Shown here: positions 23,366 to 32,173 of the stretch, piece by piece | Numbering within the stretch: the stretch's first letter is position 1 | How the letters are laid out: each line of letters opens with the position of its first letter | From: Azomonas tarimensis | GTDB taxonomy: Bacteria; Pseudomonadota; Gammaproteobacteria; Pseudomonadales; Pseudomonadaceae | Reading direction: 5' to 3' | NCBI RefSeq assembly: GCF_042648805.1 | Contig: NZ_JBHRXZ010000001.1 | Location: forward strand, 114,547 to 178,546 | DNA: 64,000 bases | Notes under the pieces: generated by a model | The model's database searches: none | What the model saw: the letters and a program-made list of their open reading frames with translations, nothing else | What the model was told of the DNA's origin: nothing | Position numbers and translations under genes: made by a program

Positions 23366-23824
23366 TCAGGGCTCCAGCCGCCAGCGCGCCGCGGCCTCCT
23401 GGTCGCTGTCGCGCCCCTCGACCCAGCGCGACCCCTCCGGGGTATCCTCTTTCTTCCAGAAAGGCGCCCGGGTCTTCAGGTAATCCATCACGAAGCGGCA
23501 AGCCTCGAAGGCAGCTTCACGGTGCGCGCTGGTAACCCCGACGAACACGATGGGCTCGCCTGGCTCGAGTCGCCCGACCCGGTGCAGCAATTCGATGTGC
23601 AGCAGGGGCCAACGCCGCGCGGCTTCGTCGACAATGCGCGACAGGGCCTTTTCCGTCATGCCCGGGGCGTGCTCCAGAAACATTCCGGAAACTTCACGAC
23701 CCTCATTGAAATCGCGAACATAGCCGACAAAGCTCGCCACCGCACCGACGCCGCGATCGGCAGCATGCAGGGCGTTGAGCTCTGCGCCCGGATCGAACGG
23801 CTGCGGCTGTACACGAACCCTCAT
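23366..23824 (-). CDS. moaE: Molybdopterin synthase catalytic subunit MoaE
   Basis: Large subunit of molybdopterin synthase, converting cyclic pyranopterin monophosphate to molybdopterin with sulfur carried by MoaD. 152 aa from ATG 23824 (MRVRVQPQPFDPGAE). Signatures: GAVASFVGYVRDFNEG, LEHAPGMTEKAL, LLHRVGRLEPGEPIVFVGV, SAHREAAFEACRFVMDYLKTRAPFWKKE. The start falls 1 base from the moaD stop, giving a compact moaC-moaD-moaE operon. Confidence 0.97.
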   Translation of the reverse strand: MRVRVQPQPFDPGAELNALHAADRGVGAVASFVGYVRDFNEGREVSGMFLEHAPGMTEKALSRIVDEAARRWPLLHIELLHRVGRLEPGEPIVFVGVTSAHREAAFEACRFVMDYLKTRAPFWKKEDTPEGSRWVEGRDSDQEAAARWRLEP

Positions 23825-23825
23825 C

Positions 23826-24074
23826 TCAACCCCCGGTGACGGTGGGGAAAAACGCGACCTGGTCGCCATCGGCGATCGGCTCGTCCAGACCGCACAGCTC
23901 GTCATTGCGCGCACACATCAGGCCGGTATCGCCGAGCACCAGCCAGACGCCGCCGCGCGATGACAACCGTTGGCGGATGTCTTCCACCCGTGACAGATCG
24001 GCGGACCATTCCAGGCTCTCACCATCGGTGCCGAGCGCTTCGCGGTAACGTGCGAAAAACTGAATACGGATCAC
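23826..24074 (-). CDS. moaD: Molybdopterin synthase sulfur carrier subunit MoaD
   Basis: Ubiquitin-like sulfur carrier. 82 aa from a GTG at 24074 that overlaps the moaC stop by 4 bases (GTGA), so it is translationally coupled. It reads VIRIQFFARYREALGTDG and ends in DGDQVAFFPTVTGG; the C-terminal Gly-Gly is the residue pair that is adenylated and thiocarboxylated. Confidence 0.95.
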   Translation of the reverse strand: MIRIQFFARYREALGTDGESLEWSADLSRVEDIRQRLSSRGGVWLVLGDTGLMCARNDELCGLDEPIADGDQVAFFPTVTGG

Positions 24075-24541
24075 AGCGGTGCCTCCCAGCGTCCGGTCTT
24101 GCCACCCTGCTTTTCCAGAAGGCGCACCGACTCGATCACCATCCCGCGATCGACAGCCTTGCACATGTCGTACAGCGTCAACCCGGCGACGGCGGCGGCC
24201 GTCAAGGCCTCCATCTCGACACCGGTCTGCCCGGCCAGCTTGCAGCGGGCGCGGATCACCACGCAATCAGGCCCTTGCGCCTCCAGCTCGACCTTGATGC
24301 TGGTAAGCAACAGCGGATGACAAAGAGGTATCAGATCATGGGTCTTTTTGGCGGCCTGGATCCCTGCAATCCTGGCCACTGCGAACACGTCGCCCTTGGG
24401 ATGCCCTCCGTCCTGAATCATCTTCAGGGTTTCGGGCTGCATCCGCACCCGTGCCTCGGCAACGGCCTCCCGCGAGGTCACTGCCTTGTCGGTGACGTCC
24501 ACCATACTGGCGCGACCCTGGGTATCGAGGTGAGTGAGCAT
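24071..24541 (-). CDS. moaC: Cyclic pyranopterin monophosphate synthase MoaC
   Basis: Second step of molybdenum cofactor synthesis, acting on the MoaA product. 156 aa. MLTHLDTQGRASMVDVTDK at the N-terminus, GGHPKGDVFAVARIAGIQAAKKTHDLIPLCHP (given in pieces: KGDVFAVARIAGIQAAKKT; DLIPLCHPL) and GVEMEALTAAAVAGLTLYDMCKAVD with the family's catalytic Lys/Asp regions. First gene of the moaC-moaD-moaE operon. Confidence 0.97.
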   Translation of the reverse strand: MLTHLDTQGRASMVDVTDKAVTSREAVAEARVRMQPETLKMIQDGGHPKGDVFAVARIAGIQAAKKTHDLIPLCHPLLLTSIKVELEAQGPDCVVIRARCKLAGQTGVEMEALTAAAVAGLTLYDMCKAVDRGMVIESVRLLEKQGGKTGRWEAPL

Positions 24542-24705
24542 GCAGGCGACTCCGCGGGACTGGAAGGCATGGGAGGTGTATGGGCCGGTAGCCCATCGTG
24601 GAAGGCTAGAGACTGAAGGCTGGACAGAAAAGCTGCCTTTCTGGTCCGGCCGTCAGCCTACAACGCTCTCCGGTTTTTACAACCAAGGCGTTCGAAAACA
24701 AACAC

Positions 24706-24743
24706 CTGGAGGCCGAACGCCCCAACGGGGCGCCAGCCTCCAG
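24706..24743 (-). terminator. Terminator downstream of phoH
   Basis: CTGGAGGC (24706-24713) with GCCTCCAG (24736-24743), and an inner stem CGCCCC/GGGGCG around AAC. On the minus strand it follows the phoH-like stop by 22 bases and precedes GTGTTTGTTTTCG, a weak U-rich tract. Confidence 0.75.
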
Positions 24744-24765
24744 CGACCCCTCGGCTCCAGAGGCC

Positions 24766-26151
24766 TCACATATTGGCTTCGGCATATTCGGCAAGCACCG
24801 AGCGAGGTACACCCTGCAGGGTGATGTGCACGCCGTGCGGGAAGTCCTTGAAGCGTTCGGTCAGGTAGGTCAGCCCGGAACTGGTAGCCGACAGGTAGGG
24901 GGTGTCGATCTGCGCCAGGTTGCCGAGGCAGACCACCTTGGATCCAGCACCGGCTCGGGTGATGATGGTTTTCATCTGGTGAGGTGTCAGGTTCTGACAC
25001 TCGTCGATCAGGATCAGGCTCTGCTGGAAGCTGCGCCCGCGAATGTAATTCAGTGATTTGAATTGCAGCGGGACCTTTTGCAGGATGTAGTCGACACTGC
25101 CGTGGGTGCTCTCGTCATCCATGTGCAGGGCTTCGAGGTTGTCGGTAATGGCGCCAAGCCAGGGCTCCATCTTTTCCGCCTCGGTGCCCGGTAGAAAGCC
25201 GATATCCTCGTCCAGCCCCTGAACACTGCGTGTAGCGATGATGCGACGGTAGCGCTTGCTGACCATGGTCTGCTCGATGGCTGCCGCCAGAGCCAGAATG
25301 GTCTTGCCCGAGCCGGCCGCGCCGGACAGGTTGACCAGATGGATGTCAGGCTCCATCAAGGCGAAGAGCGCCAGCGCCTGGTAGATGTCGCGCGGATTCA
25401 GACCCCAGGCCTCCTGATGGAGAAGCGGCTCCTGGTGCATGTCCAGCACCAGCAACTCGCCTTCCTTGATGCCCTTGACCCAACCCACGAAACCCTGCTC
25501 GTCGAGAATGAATTCGTTGACATGGACCGAAGGCAGATCCTCGGTGAGCTGCACGCGATGCCAGGTGCGGCCATGCCCCTGGCGGGTGTCGACCTTGCTG
25601 ACCCGGTCCCAGAACGAGCCTGCCACGTTGTGATACCCGCGCGAGAGCATGCCGACGTCGTCGACCAGCTGATCGGTCTGGTAATCCTCGGTGGCAATGC
25701 CACAGGCGCGCGCCTTCAGGCGCATATTGATGTCCTTGGTCACCAGCACGACGTTCCCTCCACGCGAGCTTTTCAGCTCGACCATCTGATTGATGATCTT
25801 GTTGTCGTTCTGGTCTTCCGACAGCCATGTCAGGGATTCGGGACGCTTGCTCATCAGGATCGAAAGCCAACCGCAAGCGCCACTCTTCCCGCGCTGGATC
25901 GGCACCCCCCGCTCCACCTGCTCGGGCGTCGCATCGCCCAGCAGCCGATCGATCAGGCGGATCGCCTGGCGACACTCTGCAGCAACAGTGAGCTTGCCGC
26001 CCTTGAGCTTGTCCAGTTCCTCCAGAACCGGCATGGGGATGGCGACGTGATGCTCCTGGAAATTGAGGAGGGCGTTGGGATCGTGAATCAGGACGTTGGT
26101 ATCGAGGACATACAGGGTGGGCTGGGTACTACGGCTGCCGAAGTCATCCAT
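24766..26151 (-). CDS. PhoH-like protein with N-terminal PIN domain (YlaK type)
   Basis: 461 aa. The N-terminal PIN-type nuclease domain begins YVLDTNVLIHDPNALL (Asp 17 and Asp near 24 are candidate metal ligands), with conserved acidic residues in VLEELDKLKGG. The C-terminal PhoH ATPase domain has Walker A GAAGSGKTILALAAA (near residue 278) and Walker B SLILIDECQNLTPHQMKTI. Such PIN-PhoH fusions are proposed RNA-unwinding nucleases; the exact substrate is not known. It is a single gene with its own terminator. Upstream is a gap of 480 bases. Confidence 0.93.
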   Translation of the reverse strand: MDDFGSRSTQPTLYVLDTNVLIHDPNALLNFQEHHVAIPMPVLEELDKLKGGKLTVAAECRQAIRLIDRLLGDATPEQVERGVPIQRGKSGACGWLSILMSKRPESLTWLSEDQNDNKIINQMVELKSSRGGNVVLVTKDINMRLKARACGIATEDYQTDQLVDDVGMLSRGYHNVAGSFWDRVSKVDTRQGHGRTWHRVQLTEDLPSVHVNEFILDEQGFVGWVKGIKEGELLVLDMHQEPLLHQEAWGLNPRDIYQALALFALMEPDIHLVNLSGAAGSGKTILALAAAIEQTMVSKRYRRIIATRSVQGLDEDIGFLPGTEAEKMEPWLGAITDNLEALHMDDESTHGSVDYILQKVPLQFKSLNYIRGRSFQQSLILIDECQNLTPHQMKTIITRAGAGSKVVCLGNLAQIDTPYLSATSSGLTYLTERFKDFPHGVHITLQGVPRSVLAEYAEANM

Positions 26152-26634
26152 ACGCGATCACCTTTCTGCTGGGGCCGGACGGTAGAAGCGAGCTGCGCTT
26201 GCACCGTTGAAACCGCCTGGCAAAACACGTGAGCGGGCTGGGAAGCTGGTGGGTTCGGAGCATCCCGAGGCCGCCACCTGTGTTGCAGGGTTCGGCGGTC
26301 TGTCACTTTTAATACAGCAAAAATCATGACAGTTGGACAGTTTCTGCTGAGCGGAAGATCCCTGACGAAGTAGCAGCGGCGCTGAAGCGATGAACAAGCG
26401 CACAGCTGAGAGCCGGCCAACCAAGCTAAGCGCACCAACTTGGGGATCCCACGAGAAAGTGCATGATAATGAACCCTTGCCAGAATCGGACCGCACCTGA
26501 AGAGTGCGCGCCAGGTTCATCCTGTAAAGGATTTTAGGCGTATCGGCGAGGACGGCCAGAGGTTGCACAGCGTTCGGCTGGAGCTCTGCAAGCGATCCCC
26601 ACTAGAATTGCGCAGCCTTATTGGAGAGCCGCCC
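26152..26634. other. Intergenic region between phoH-like gene and yaaA
   Basis: No open frame here looks coding. It must hold the divergent promoters of the phoH-like gene and yaaA. TAGAAT at 26603-26608 is a fair -10 for yaaA. CTGTCA (about 26308) and TGACAG (about 26336) form an inverted repeat about 30 bases across around an AT-rich stretch, a possible operator on the phoH side. Confidence 0.5.
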
Positions 26635-27411
26635 ATGCTGTTGGTGATTTCACCGGCCAAGACCCTGGATTACGACACCCCGCCGGTCACGCCCCACTAC
26701 ACCCTTCCCGAGCATCTCGAGCATGCCGAGCAACTGATCGAAGTACTGCGCGAATATTCTCCCCAGCAGATCGCCGAGCTGATGCATCTATCCGACAAGC
26801 TCGCGGGGCTCAACATGGCACGCTACGCGGGCTGGACCCCCAACTGCTCGCCCGGCAAGGCCAAGCAGGCACTGCTCGCGTTCAAGGGCGACGTTTATAC
26901 CGGCCTTGCCGCGGAAGACTTCGACGAAGGAGATTTCACCTTTGCCCAGCAGCACCTGCGCATTCTGTCAGGCCTCTACGGAGTGCTGCGTCCGCTGGAC
27001 CTGATGCAGGCCTATCGGCTGGAGATGGGTACCAAACTGCGGACTTCCCGCGGCAAGGACCTCTATGCCTTCTGGGGAGATCGCATCAGCAAATGGCTCA
27101 ACGCGGCCTTGCAGGCGCAGGGCGACGACCTGCTGCTCAACCTGGCTTCCAATGAGTACTTTGGATCAGTCAAGCGCCAGGCGCTGAGCGCACGGGTCAT
27201 CGATACCGAGTTTCGCGACCTGAAAAACGGTGAATACAGGATCATCAGCTTTTACGCCAAGAAGGCACGCGGCCTCATGGCTCGTCATGTGATCAAACAT
27301 CGCGTGCGCGATCTCCAGGCGCTCCGGCAGTTCGATGCCGAGGGCTATCGCTTCAGCGCCGAACGCTCTTCCGAAGATCGCCTGGTCTTTCTACGCGACG
27401 CCCAGGCCTGA
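26635..27411 (+). CDS. yaaA: YaaA family protein (peroxide stress resistance)
   Basis: 258 aa from ATG 26635 (MLLVISPAKTLDYDTPP). UPF0246/YaaA, a DNA-binding protein that in E. coli lowers free iron during hydrogen peroxide stress. Signatures: SPAKTLDY, AFKGDVYTGLAAEDF, LRILSGLYGVLRPLDLMQAYRLEMGT, NLASNEYFGSVK and KKARGLMARHVIKHR. The family has no known enzymatic motif. The upstream in-frame codons (from 26563) are not conserved; GGAG at 26623-26626 serves the chosen start. Confidence 0.95.
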   Translation: MLLVISPAKTLDYDTPPVTPHYTLPEHLEHAEQLIEVLREYSPQQIAELMHLSDKLAGLNMARYAGWTPNCSPGKAKQALLAFKGDVYTGLAAEDFDEGDFTFAQQHLRILSGLYGVLRPLDLMQAYRLEMGTKLRTSRGKDLYAFWGDRISKWLNAALQAQGDDLLLNLASNEYFGSVKRQALSARVIDTEFRDLKNGEYRIISFYAKKARGLMARHVIKHRVRDLQALRQFDAEGYRFSAERSSEDRLVFLRDAQA

Positions 27412-27415
27412 CAAC

Positions 27416-27440
27416 TGCCTCGCCCGCAAGGGGCGAGGCA
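27416..27440 (+). terminator. Hairpin after yaaA
   Basis: TGCCTCGCCC (27416-27425), loop GCAAG, GGGCGAGGCA (27431-27440), five bases after the yaaA stop. A stable stem but with no U-run. Confidence 0.65.
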
Positions 27441-27891
27441 GATCCGATCCCCGTCGTGGTCGAGCGGGGAACTATCCCCCGATCCCGGCAATCATAAGCC
27501 CGTAATGTCAATTCCGGATCGGAAAGGGAAGGCACATGAAAGTGCATCGGGCCACGCGACCAAGCGAAGCGTCTCGCTACAGCCTGTCAAACACTGCTTG
27601 GTCAGTGCCATCACGCCCACCGGAAGTGCCCGTACTCGCCCAGGCGATGCCATCTGAGGATGTTGCGTCTTTCCAGCCCCTGGGACCACCGGCAAGCGAT
27701 ACCGGATAGCCGCCCCGAGCGGACCTCAAGAAAAAAAAACCGCACCGTGATTTCAATGCTGCACCAGAAGGATCTCTGGCGCGGCGGCCTCGTTTTTTTT
27801 TCAGGCGGGGCTGGATGGCAACAACGAATCAATGCGCCCGGCCCGACATGGCCCGAGCGGAATTTACCTCTACGCATTCAGGAGAACTTCG
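27441..27891. other. Intergenic region upstream of the algA-type gene
   Basis: 450 bases without a credible gene. It contains an A9 run at 27731-27739 and a T10 run at 27793-27802 flanking a GC-rich segment. These homopolymer tracts stand out in this GC-rich sequence and may mark an upstream promoter element or a binding region for MvaT-type silencers. No sigma-54 or other clear promoter consensus was found by eye. A CAGGAGAA ribosome-binding site lies at 27880-27887. Confidence 0.5.
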
Positions 27892-29337
27892 ATGATTCCG
27901 GTCATTCTTTCAGGCGGCAGTGGCTCTCGGCTCTGGCCTCTCTCGCGCAAGCTGTTCCCGAAACAGTTTCTCGCCCTGACCGGGGAGCAGACGCTGTTCC
28001 AGCAGACCGTCGAGCGACTGGCCTTCGAAGGCATGCAACAGCCGCTGCTGGTGTGCAACAAGGAACATCGCTTCATCGTCAAGGAGCAACTGACTGCACG
28101 CAAACTGGCCGTGCAGGGCATGCTGCTCGAACCCTTCGGGCGCAACACCGCACCGGCGGTGGCGCTGGCAGCAATGAAGCTGGTCGAGGAAGGGCGTGAC
28201 GAGCTGATGCTGATCCTGCCGGCGGACCACGTCATCGAAGACCAGAAAGCCTTCCAGCGCTCGCTGGCACTGGCCACCAACGCGGCCGAACGCGGCGAAA
28301 TGGTGCTGTTCGGCATACCCGCTACCCGGCCGGAGACCGGCTACGGCTACATCCGATGCGACATGAGCGGCGGCGGCAATCTGCCAGAGGGTGCCAACCG
28401 CGTCGTGCAGTTCGTCGAGAAGCCCGACGAGGTGCGCGCCCAGCAGTTCGTAGAATCGGGCGACTATTTCTGGAACAGCGGAATGTTCCTGTTTCGCGCC
28501 AGTGTTTTCCTCGAAGAGCTGAAAAAGCACGACCTGGATATCTTCGACACCTGCCAGGCCACGCTGGAGCGCAGCCATCGCAACGGTGACGAAGTGCTCA
28601 TCGACCCGGCTACCTTTGCCTGCTGCCCGGACGACTCGATCGACTATGCGGTCATGGAAAAAACCCGCCTCGCCTGCGTGGTGCCCCTGAGCGCCGGCTG
28701 GAACGACGTCGGCTCCTGGTCCTCGATCTGGGAAGTGCATGACAAGGACGAGAACGGCAACGTGATCAAGGGCGACGTGATCGCCGAGGACTCCCGTAAC
28801 TGCCTGGTCCACGGCAACGGCAAGCTGGTGACCGTCCTGGGTCTGGACGACATCGTCGTGGTCGAAACCAAGGACGCAATGATGGTGGCTCACAAGGACA
28901 AGGTGCAGGACGTCAAGAAGCTGGTCGCCAGGATGGATGCCCAGAACCGCTCGGAAACCCAGAACCATTGCGCTGTCTACCGCCCCTGGGGCTGGTACGA
29001 CTCGGTGGACATGGGCGGACGCTTCCAGGTCAAGCGTATTTGCGTGAACCCGGGCGCCAGCCTGTCGCTGCAGATGCACCACCACCGGGCCGAGCACTGG
29101 ATCGTGGTATCCGGCACTGCCCAGGTGACCTGCAACGACAAGACCTTCCTGCTCACCGAGAACCAGTCCACCTATATTCCGGTGACTTCGGTCCACCGCC
29201 TCGCCAACCCCGGCAAGATTCCGCTGGAGCTGATCGAGGTACAGTCGGGCAGCTACCTCGGCGAGGACGACATCGAGCGTTACGATGACGTCTATGGTCG
29301 CGCCGAGGCCGCCAGCGCTACCAGCAGCGCACGCTGA
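27892..29337 (+). CDS. Mannose-1-phosphate guanylyltransferase / mannose-6-phosphate isomerase (AlgA/PslB/WbpW type)
   Basis: Bifunctional enzyme producing GDP-mannose for alginate, Psl, or A-band-type polysaccharide. 481 aa from ATG 27892 (MIPVILSGGSGSRLWPLSR). Nucleotidyltransferase motif GGSGSRLWPLSRKLFPKQF (residues 8-26), FVEKPD (near 175), and a C-terminal cupin isomerase domain (PWGWYDSVDMGGRFQVKRI, HHHRAEHWIVVSGTAQV, IPVTSVHRLANPG). No other exopolysaccharide gene adjoins it, so which polymer it serves cannot be told and no gene symbol is assigned. Confidence 0.95.
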   Translation: MIPVILSGGSGSRLWPLSRKLFPKQFLALTGEQTLFQQTVERLAFEGMQQPLLVCNKEHRFIVKEQLTARKLAVQGMLLEPFGRNTAPAVALAAMKLVEEGRDELMLILPADHVIEDQKAFQRSLALATNAAERGEMVLFGIPATRPETGYGYIRCDMSGGGNLPEGANRVVQFVEKPDEVRAQQFVESGDYFWNSGMFLFRASVFLEELKKHDLDIFDTCQATLERSHRNGDEVLIDPATFACCPDDSIDYAVMEKTRLACVVPLSAGWNDVGSWSSIWEVHDKDENGNVIKGDVIAEDSRNCLVHGNGKLVTVLGLDDIVVVETKDAMMVAHKDKVQDVKKLVARMDAQNRSETQNHCAVYRPWGWYDSVDMGGRFQVKRICVNPGASLSLQMHHHRAEHWIVVSGTAQVTCNDKTFLLTENQSTYIPVTSVHRLANPGKIPLELIEVQSGSYLGEDDIERYDDVYGRAEAASATSSAR

Positions 29338-29389
29338 TCGGCTAACCCCGCCTTCGTCAGGGGGCGGGCACTCTCAATGCAGCTTGAAA

Positions 29390-29451
29390 AACACCGGACT
29401 GCGCCTTTCAATAGAGGACCCTGCGCCTCCCGGCGCCGGTGTTATTTTTTT
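29390..29451 (+). terminator. Terminator after the algA-type gene
   Basis: AACACCGG (29390-29397) pairs with CCGGTGTT (29436-29443), with an inner GCGCC/GGCGC stem, followed by ATTTTTTT. A simpler hairpin (CCCCGCC/GGGGCGGG, about 29346-29368) directly after the stop may act first. Confidence 0.75.
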
Positions 29452-29469
29452 CAATCACGGGTCTTTGCA

Positions 29470-29682
29470 GTGACAAAAGACGAGATGCGTCGCGAACTGG
29501 AGCGACAAGCGCAGCGTTTCCAGAACCTTTATGGGGGCGAAGTCGTGACTTACGCCGCACAACCGGACCCCGAACGCAAACCCTGGCGCAAAAAGGCCAG
29601 CGTGCATGATCAGGCCTTCCAGAAGGAACTGGAAAAAATAGAAAAAGAACGAGAAAAGCGGGAAGCGTCAGCAACTGACTGA
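29470..29682 (+). CDS. Small highly charged protein (unknown)
   Basis: 70 aa from a GTG at 29470: MTKDEMRRELERQAQRFQNL, then YGGEVVTYAAQPDPERKPW and a Lys/Glu-rich tail (FQKELEKIEKEREKREASATD) that would be helical. No signal peptide or membrane segment. There is no strong ribosome-binding site, and the gene lies between two terminators, so it would need its own promoter; the TTTTTTTCAATC just upstream is the algA terminator tail. Codon use and the Gly-Gly-Glu turn look coding. Function unknown. Confidence 0.6.
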   Translation: MTKDEMRRELERQAQRFQNLYGGEVVTYAAQPDPERKPWRKKASVHDQAFQKELEKIEKEREKREASATD

Positions 29683-29697
29683 CTTTCAGGCTTGTTC

Positions 29698-29723
29698 AAA
29701 AGGCTCGCCACTGGCGAGCCTTT
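29698..29723 (+). terminator. Intrinsic terminator
   Basis: AAAGGCTCGCCA (29698-29709) and TGGCGAGCCTTT (29712-29723), a perfect 12-bp stem with a 2-base centre, then CACTTTA. It follows the 70-aa gene by 16 bases. Confidence 0.85.
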
Positions 29724-30093
29724 CACTTTACAGCCAAGCCAATGTACAAGGCTTCGCGCCGCCAGCCCTGCAGACCGCACCGCCCTCGAAAACTCCTCGA
29801 CTTGCCATACGCTGGTTTCCCTGCGCCCTTTCGCGCTTCCGGTGCCGGGCTTCTTTGAATTGAAGTTTGCAACTGGAACAACCGAAACCCCTACGCCCAT
29901 TGAGCCTTCCCGCGCACCGCCCACGGCGACTTGCAGTTCGCGACGCCGTACTGGCCGCCTGGCAGACCACCTGAAATAACTTGAACAGAGTCACACTGCA
30001 GATCTTTCGCTGGAATGTTCATTTATATTTACTTGTCCATTATGCCTGACTATCATCCCCCACACTCAGAACCCCCGAATTCCAGGTAATAAT
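29724..30093. other. Intergenic region with mvaT leader
   Basis: No convincing gene. The last 90 bases (about 30000-30090) turn abruptly AT-rich (TTCATTTATATTTACTTGTC and following), typical of the self-silenced promoter of an mvaT/hns-like gene. TTGTCC...TATGCC and CTATCAT are possible promoter words. The first 270 bases are GC-rich and featureless by eye. Confidence 0.5.
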
Positions 30094-30471
30094 ATGTCCC
30101 TCATCAGCGAATACCGCGCCACTGAAGAAGCCATCAAAGAACTTCAGGAGCGCCTCAAGAGCCTGTCCGAAGACGGCAAGCTGCAAAAAGAGCTTGAGTT
30201 CGAAGGCAAGTTGCGCGAACTCATGGGTGAATACCAGAAGTCGCTGCGCGACATCATCGCGGTTCTCGACCCCGACGCACGCCCCGCCAAACCGGCCCGC
30301 GCCGCCAAGGCGCCCGCTCCCACCAAGCGCGCACGCCGGGTCAAGCAGTACAAGAACCCGCATACCGGCGAAGTGATTGAAACCAAGGGCGGCAATCACA
30401 AGACGCTGAAAGAGTGGAAAGCCAAGTGGGGATCGGACGAGGTAGAGAGCTGGTCGACCGTGCTCGGCTGA
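30094..30471 (+). CDS. mvaT: H-NS family nucleoid protein MvaT
   Basis: Xenogeneic silencer of pseudomonads that binds AT-rich DNA. 125 aa. N-terminal oligomerising coiled coil (MSLISEYRATEEAIKELQER... KSLSEDGKLQKELEFEGKL), a Pro/Ala/Lys linker, and the DNA-binding AT-pincer region KQYKNPHTGEVIETKGGNHK followed by LKEWKAKWG. It probably represses itself and AT-rich acquired DNA, such as the AT-rich half of the island methyltransferase gene in this window. Confidence 0.96.
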   Translation: MSLISEYRATEEAIKELQERLKSLSEDGKLQKELEFEGKLRELMGEYQKSLRDIIAVLDPDARPAKPARAAKAPAPTKRARRVKQYKNPHTGEVIETKGGNHKTLKEWKAKWGSDEVESWSTVLG

Positions 30472-30548
30472 TCTCCCCTTACAGCTTCAGCGCTCTGCCT
30501 GAAGCCGCCGGCGAAATCCCCTGCATGATTCGCCACCGCACCATGAGG

Positions 30549-30576
30549 CTTCATGTCGTTTAAACGACATGAAGCT
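30549..30576. terminator. 28-bp perfect palindrome between mvaT and sbcB
   Basis: GCTTCATGTCG (30549-30559), centre TTTAAA, CGACATGAAGC (30566-30576): a perfect palindrome. It lies between the stops of two convergent genes and can fold on either strand, so a bidirectional terminator is likely. U-runs are weak. Confidence 0.7.
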
Positions 30577-30605
30577 TCGCTGTTTCTACCTGTTGTTCCC
30601 ATGGC

Positions 30606-32048
30606 TCAATCGAATCGATCAAGCGCATAGCGGTGTCGTAATGAATCGGCGTGGGCCTTCCAGGCTTGTAACAGTTGTGCTTGCGGGCCGGAATGTTCGG
30701 CGAGCAGGCGAGCCACTTCCGCATCGAACTGCGCCAAAGTATTGGGCGCACCGCAAGCCGGGTCGGTCAGGCGCTGTTGGCAAAAGATTCGCCAATCCTG
30801 CTTCTCCTGGGCCGTCAGAGATTCCGGGCAATTGCGCGCTCTATAACGGAACATGAGTTGCGCGAGCCGGCTGTCATCGAATGGCCACGGGCTCACCTGC
30901 CTTTCCATGGGATCGGCCGTCCTGAAACGTTCGCACATGGCACGGTCGCGATCGCCAATAAAGCCCGCGTAGAGTTGCTGTTCGGGATCCTCTACTTCCT
31001 CGGGTCTCGGGTCTTGTGCATATAACAGCGCAAGTTTGTCCTGCCATCGCGGGCGCTGTAGGCGCAACTGTTCGGCCTGCGCCAGGCAATCGTCCAGGGA
31101 AAGGCCGATACGCTGAACATCTTCGGCTCTGAGGACACTCATCGGCGCCAGTACCGGACAACGATTGACATGCACCAACTTCAGGGGAACAGGCAAGGCC
31201 CCCTTCAGGTCGTCGTGCCGGGTATACAACCTGTCGCGCAAGGTTTGCGCGTCTTCCTCGAGCAAGGGCGAACAGTCACTGCGCAGGTCGCACACAATAA
31301 GCGCGTTGCGGTTGACCGGATGCCAGCCCAACGGCAGGACTAGCGAAAGGAAGTGACGCTGGGCCGAGAAGCGCCCCGAGACATGCACCAACGGTTGCAG
31401 CAGGCGTACCTGGTCCAGCACCTGTGACTTGCGTCTGAGCCCATAGAGAAACTGATAGAGCCGTGGCTGGCGCTCGCGGATCAGCCGCGCCAGTCCGATG
31501 GTCGCACGCACGTCGGAAAGCGCATCATGAGCCTGCAGGTGGTCGAGCCCATTGGCGGCGCTCAGGCGCTCGAGCTTCAGACTGACCCGGCCATCCTCTT
31601 CCGGCCAGCAGATGCCCTCGGGCCGCAGGGCATAGGCGGTGCGCACCAGGTCGATGAGGTCCCAGCGGCTGTTGCCGCCCTGCCACTCGCGCGCATAGGG
31701 ATCGAAGAAATTGCGGTACAGGCTGTAGCGGGTCACCTCATCATCAAAGCGCAGGCTGTTGTAGCCCGCACTGCAGGTGCCGGGAAGTGCCATCTCGGCA
31801 TGTAGCCGGGTCATGAACTCCGCCTCGCACAGGCCCTTCTCTGCGAGCCGGGCGGGAGTGATGCCAGTCACCAGGCACGCCGCCGGATGCGGCAGGATGT
31901 CATCGGACAACCTGCAATAGAGGTTCAGCGGGGTGCCGATCTCTTCCAGCGCCTCGTTGGTGCGGATGCCGGCGACCTGCATGGGGCGATCGCAGCGGGG
32001 AGAGATACCAGTGGTTTCGAAGTCGTACCAGAAGATGCTCGCGGTCAC
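30606..32048 (-). CDS. sbcB: Exodeoxyribonuclease I
   Basis: 3'-5' exonuclease on single-stranded DNA, in recombination and mismatch repair. 480 aa from a GTG at 32048 (MTASIFWYDFETTG). DEDDh exonuclease: Asp 9 and Glu 11 in DFETTG, the second Asp in YNSLRFDDEVTRY, and HDALSDVRATIGLARL with the catalytic His/Asp. The C-terminal SH3-like and helical regions end in KAHADSLRHRYALDRFD. Convergent with mvaT, as in P. aeruginosa. Confidence 0.97.
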   Translation of the reverse strand: MTASIFWYDFETTGISPRCDRPMQVAGIRTNEALEEIGTPLNLYCRLSDDILPHPAACLVTGITPARLAEKGLCEAEFMTRLHAEMALPGTCSAGYNSLRFDDEVTRYSLYRNFFDPYAREWQGGNSRWDLIDLVRTAYALRPEGICWPEEDGRVSLKLERLSAANGLDHLQAHDALSDVRATIGLARLIRERQPRLYQFLYGLRRKSQVLDQVRLLQPLVHVSGRFSAQRHFLSLVLPLGWHPVNRNALIVCDLRSDCSPLLEEDAQTLRDRLYTRHDDLKGALPVPLKLVHVNRCPVLAPMSVLRAEDVQRIGLSLDDCLAQAEQLRLQRPRWQDKLALLYAQDPRPEEVEDPEQQLYAGFIGDRDRAMCERFRTADPMERQVSPWPFDDSRLAQLMFRYRARNCPESLTAQEKQDWRIFCQQRLTDPACGAPNTLAQFDAEVARLLAEHSGPQAQLLQAWKAHADSLRHRYALDRFD

Positions 32049-32173
32049 GGATGGGTCCTTGCTGTTCGTCGCCGCAGTCTACCCCAGCGACAGTCATCAA
32101 CCCTTGTTGATCAGCCCGCGTCACGCGCATAGCATCGGCTACCTGCAGGACGCATCCCACATGAGGCCGCCCG

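Noticed and set aside
26158..26568. 136-aa minus-strand frame before the phoH-like gene
   Set aside because: No ribosome-binding site, no family, odd composition.
27832..27891. Upstream start for the algA-type gene
   Set aside because: The 20 extra residues are not family-like and the CAGGAGAA site serves the ATG at 27892.
29692..29979. 95-aa frame before mvaT
   Set aside because: Starts inside a terminator hairpin; no ribosome-binding site.
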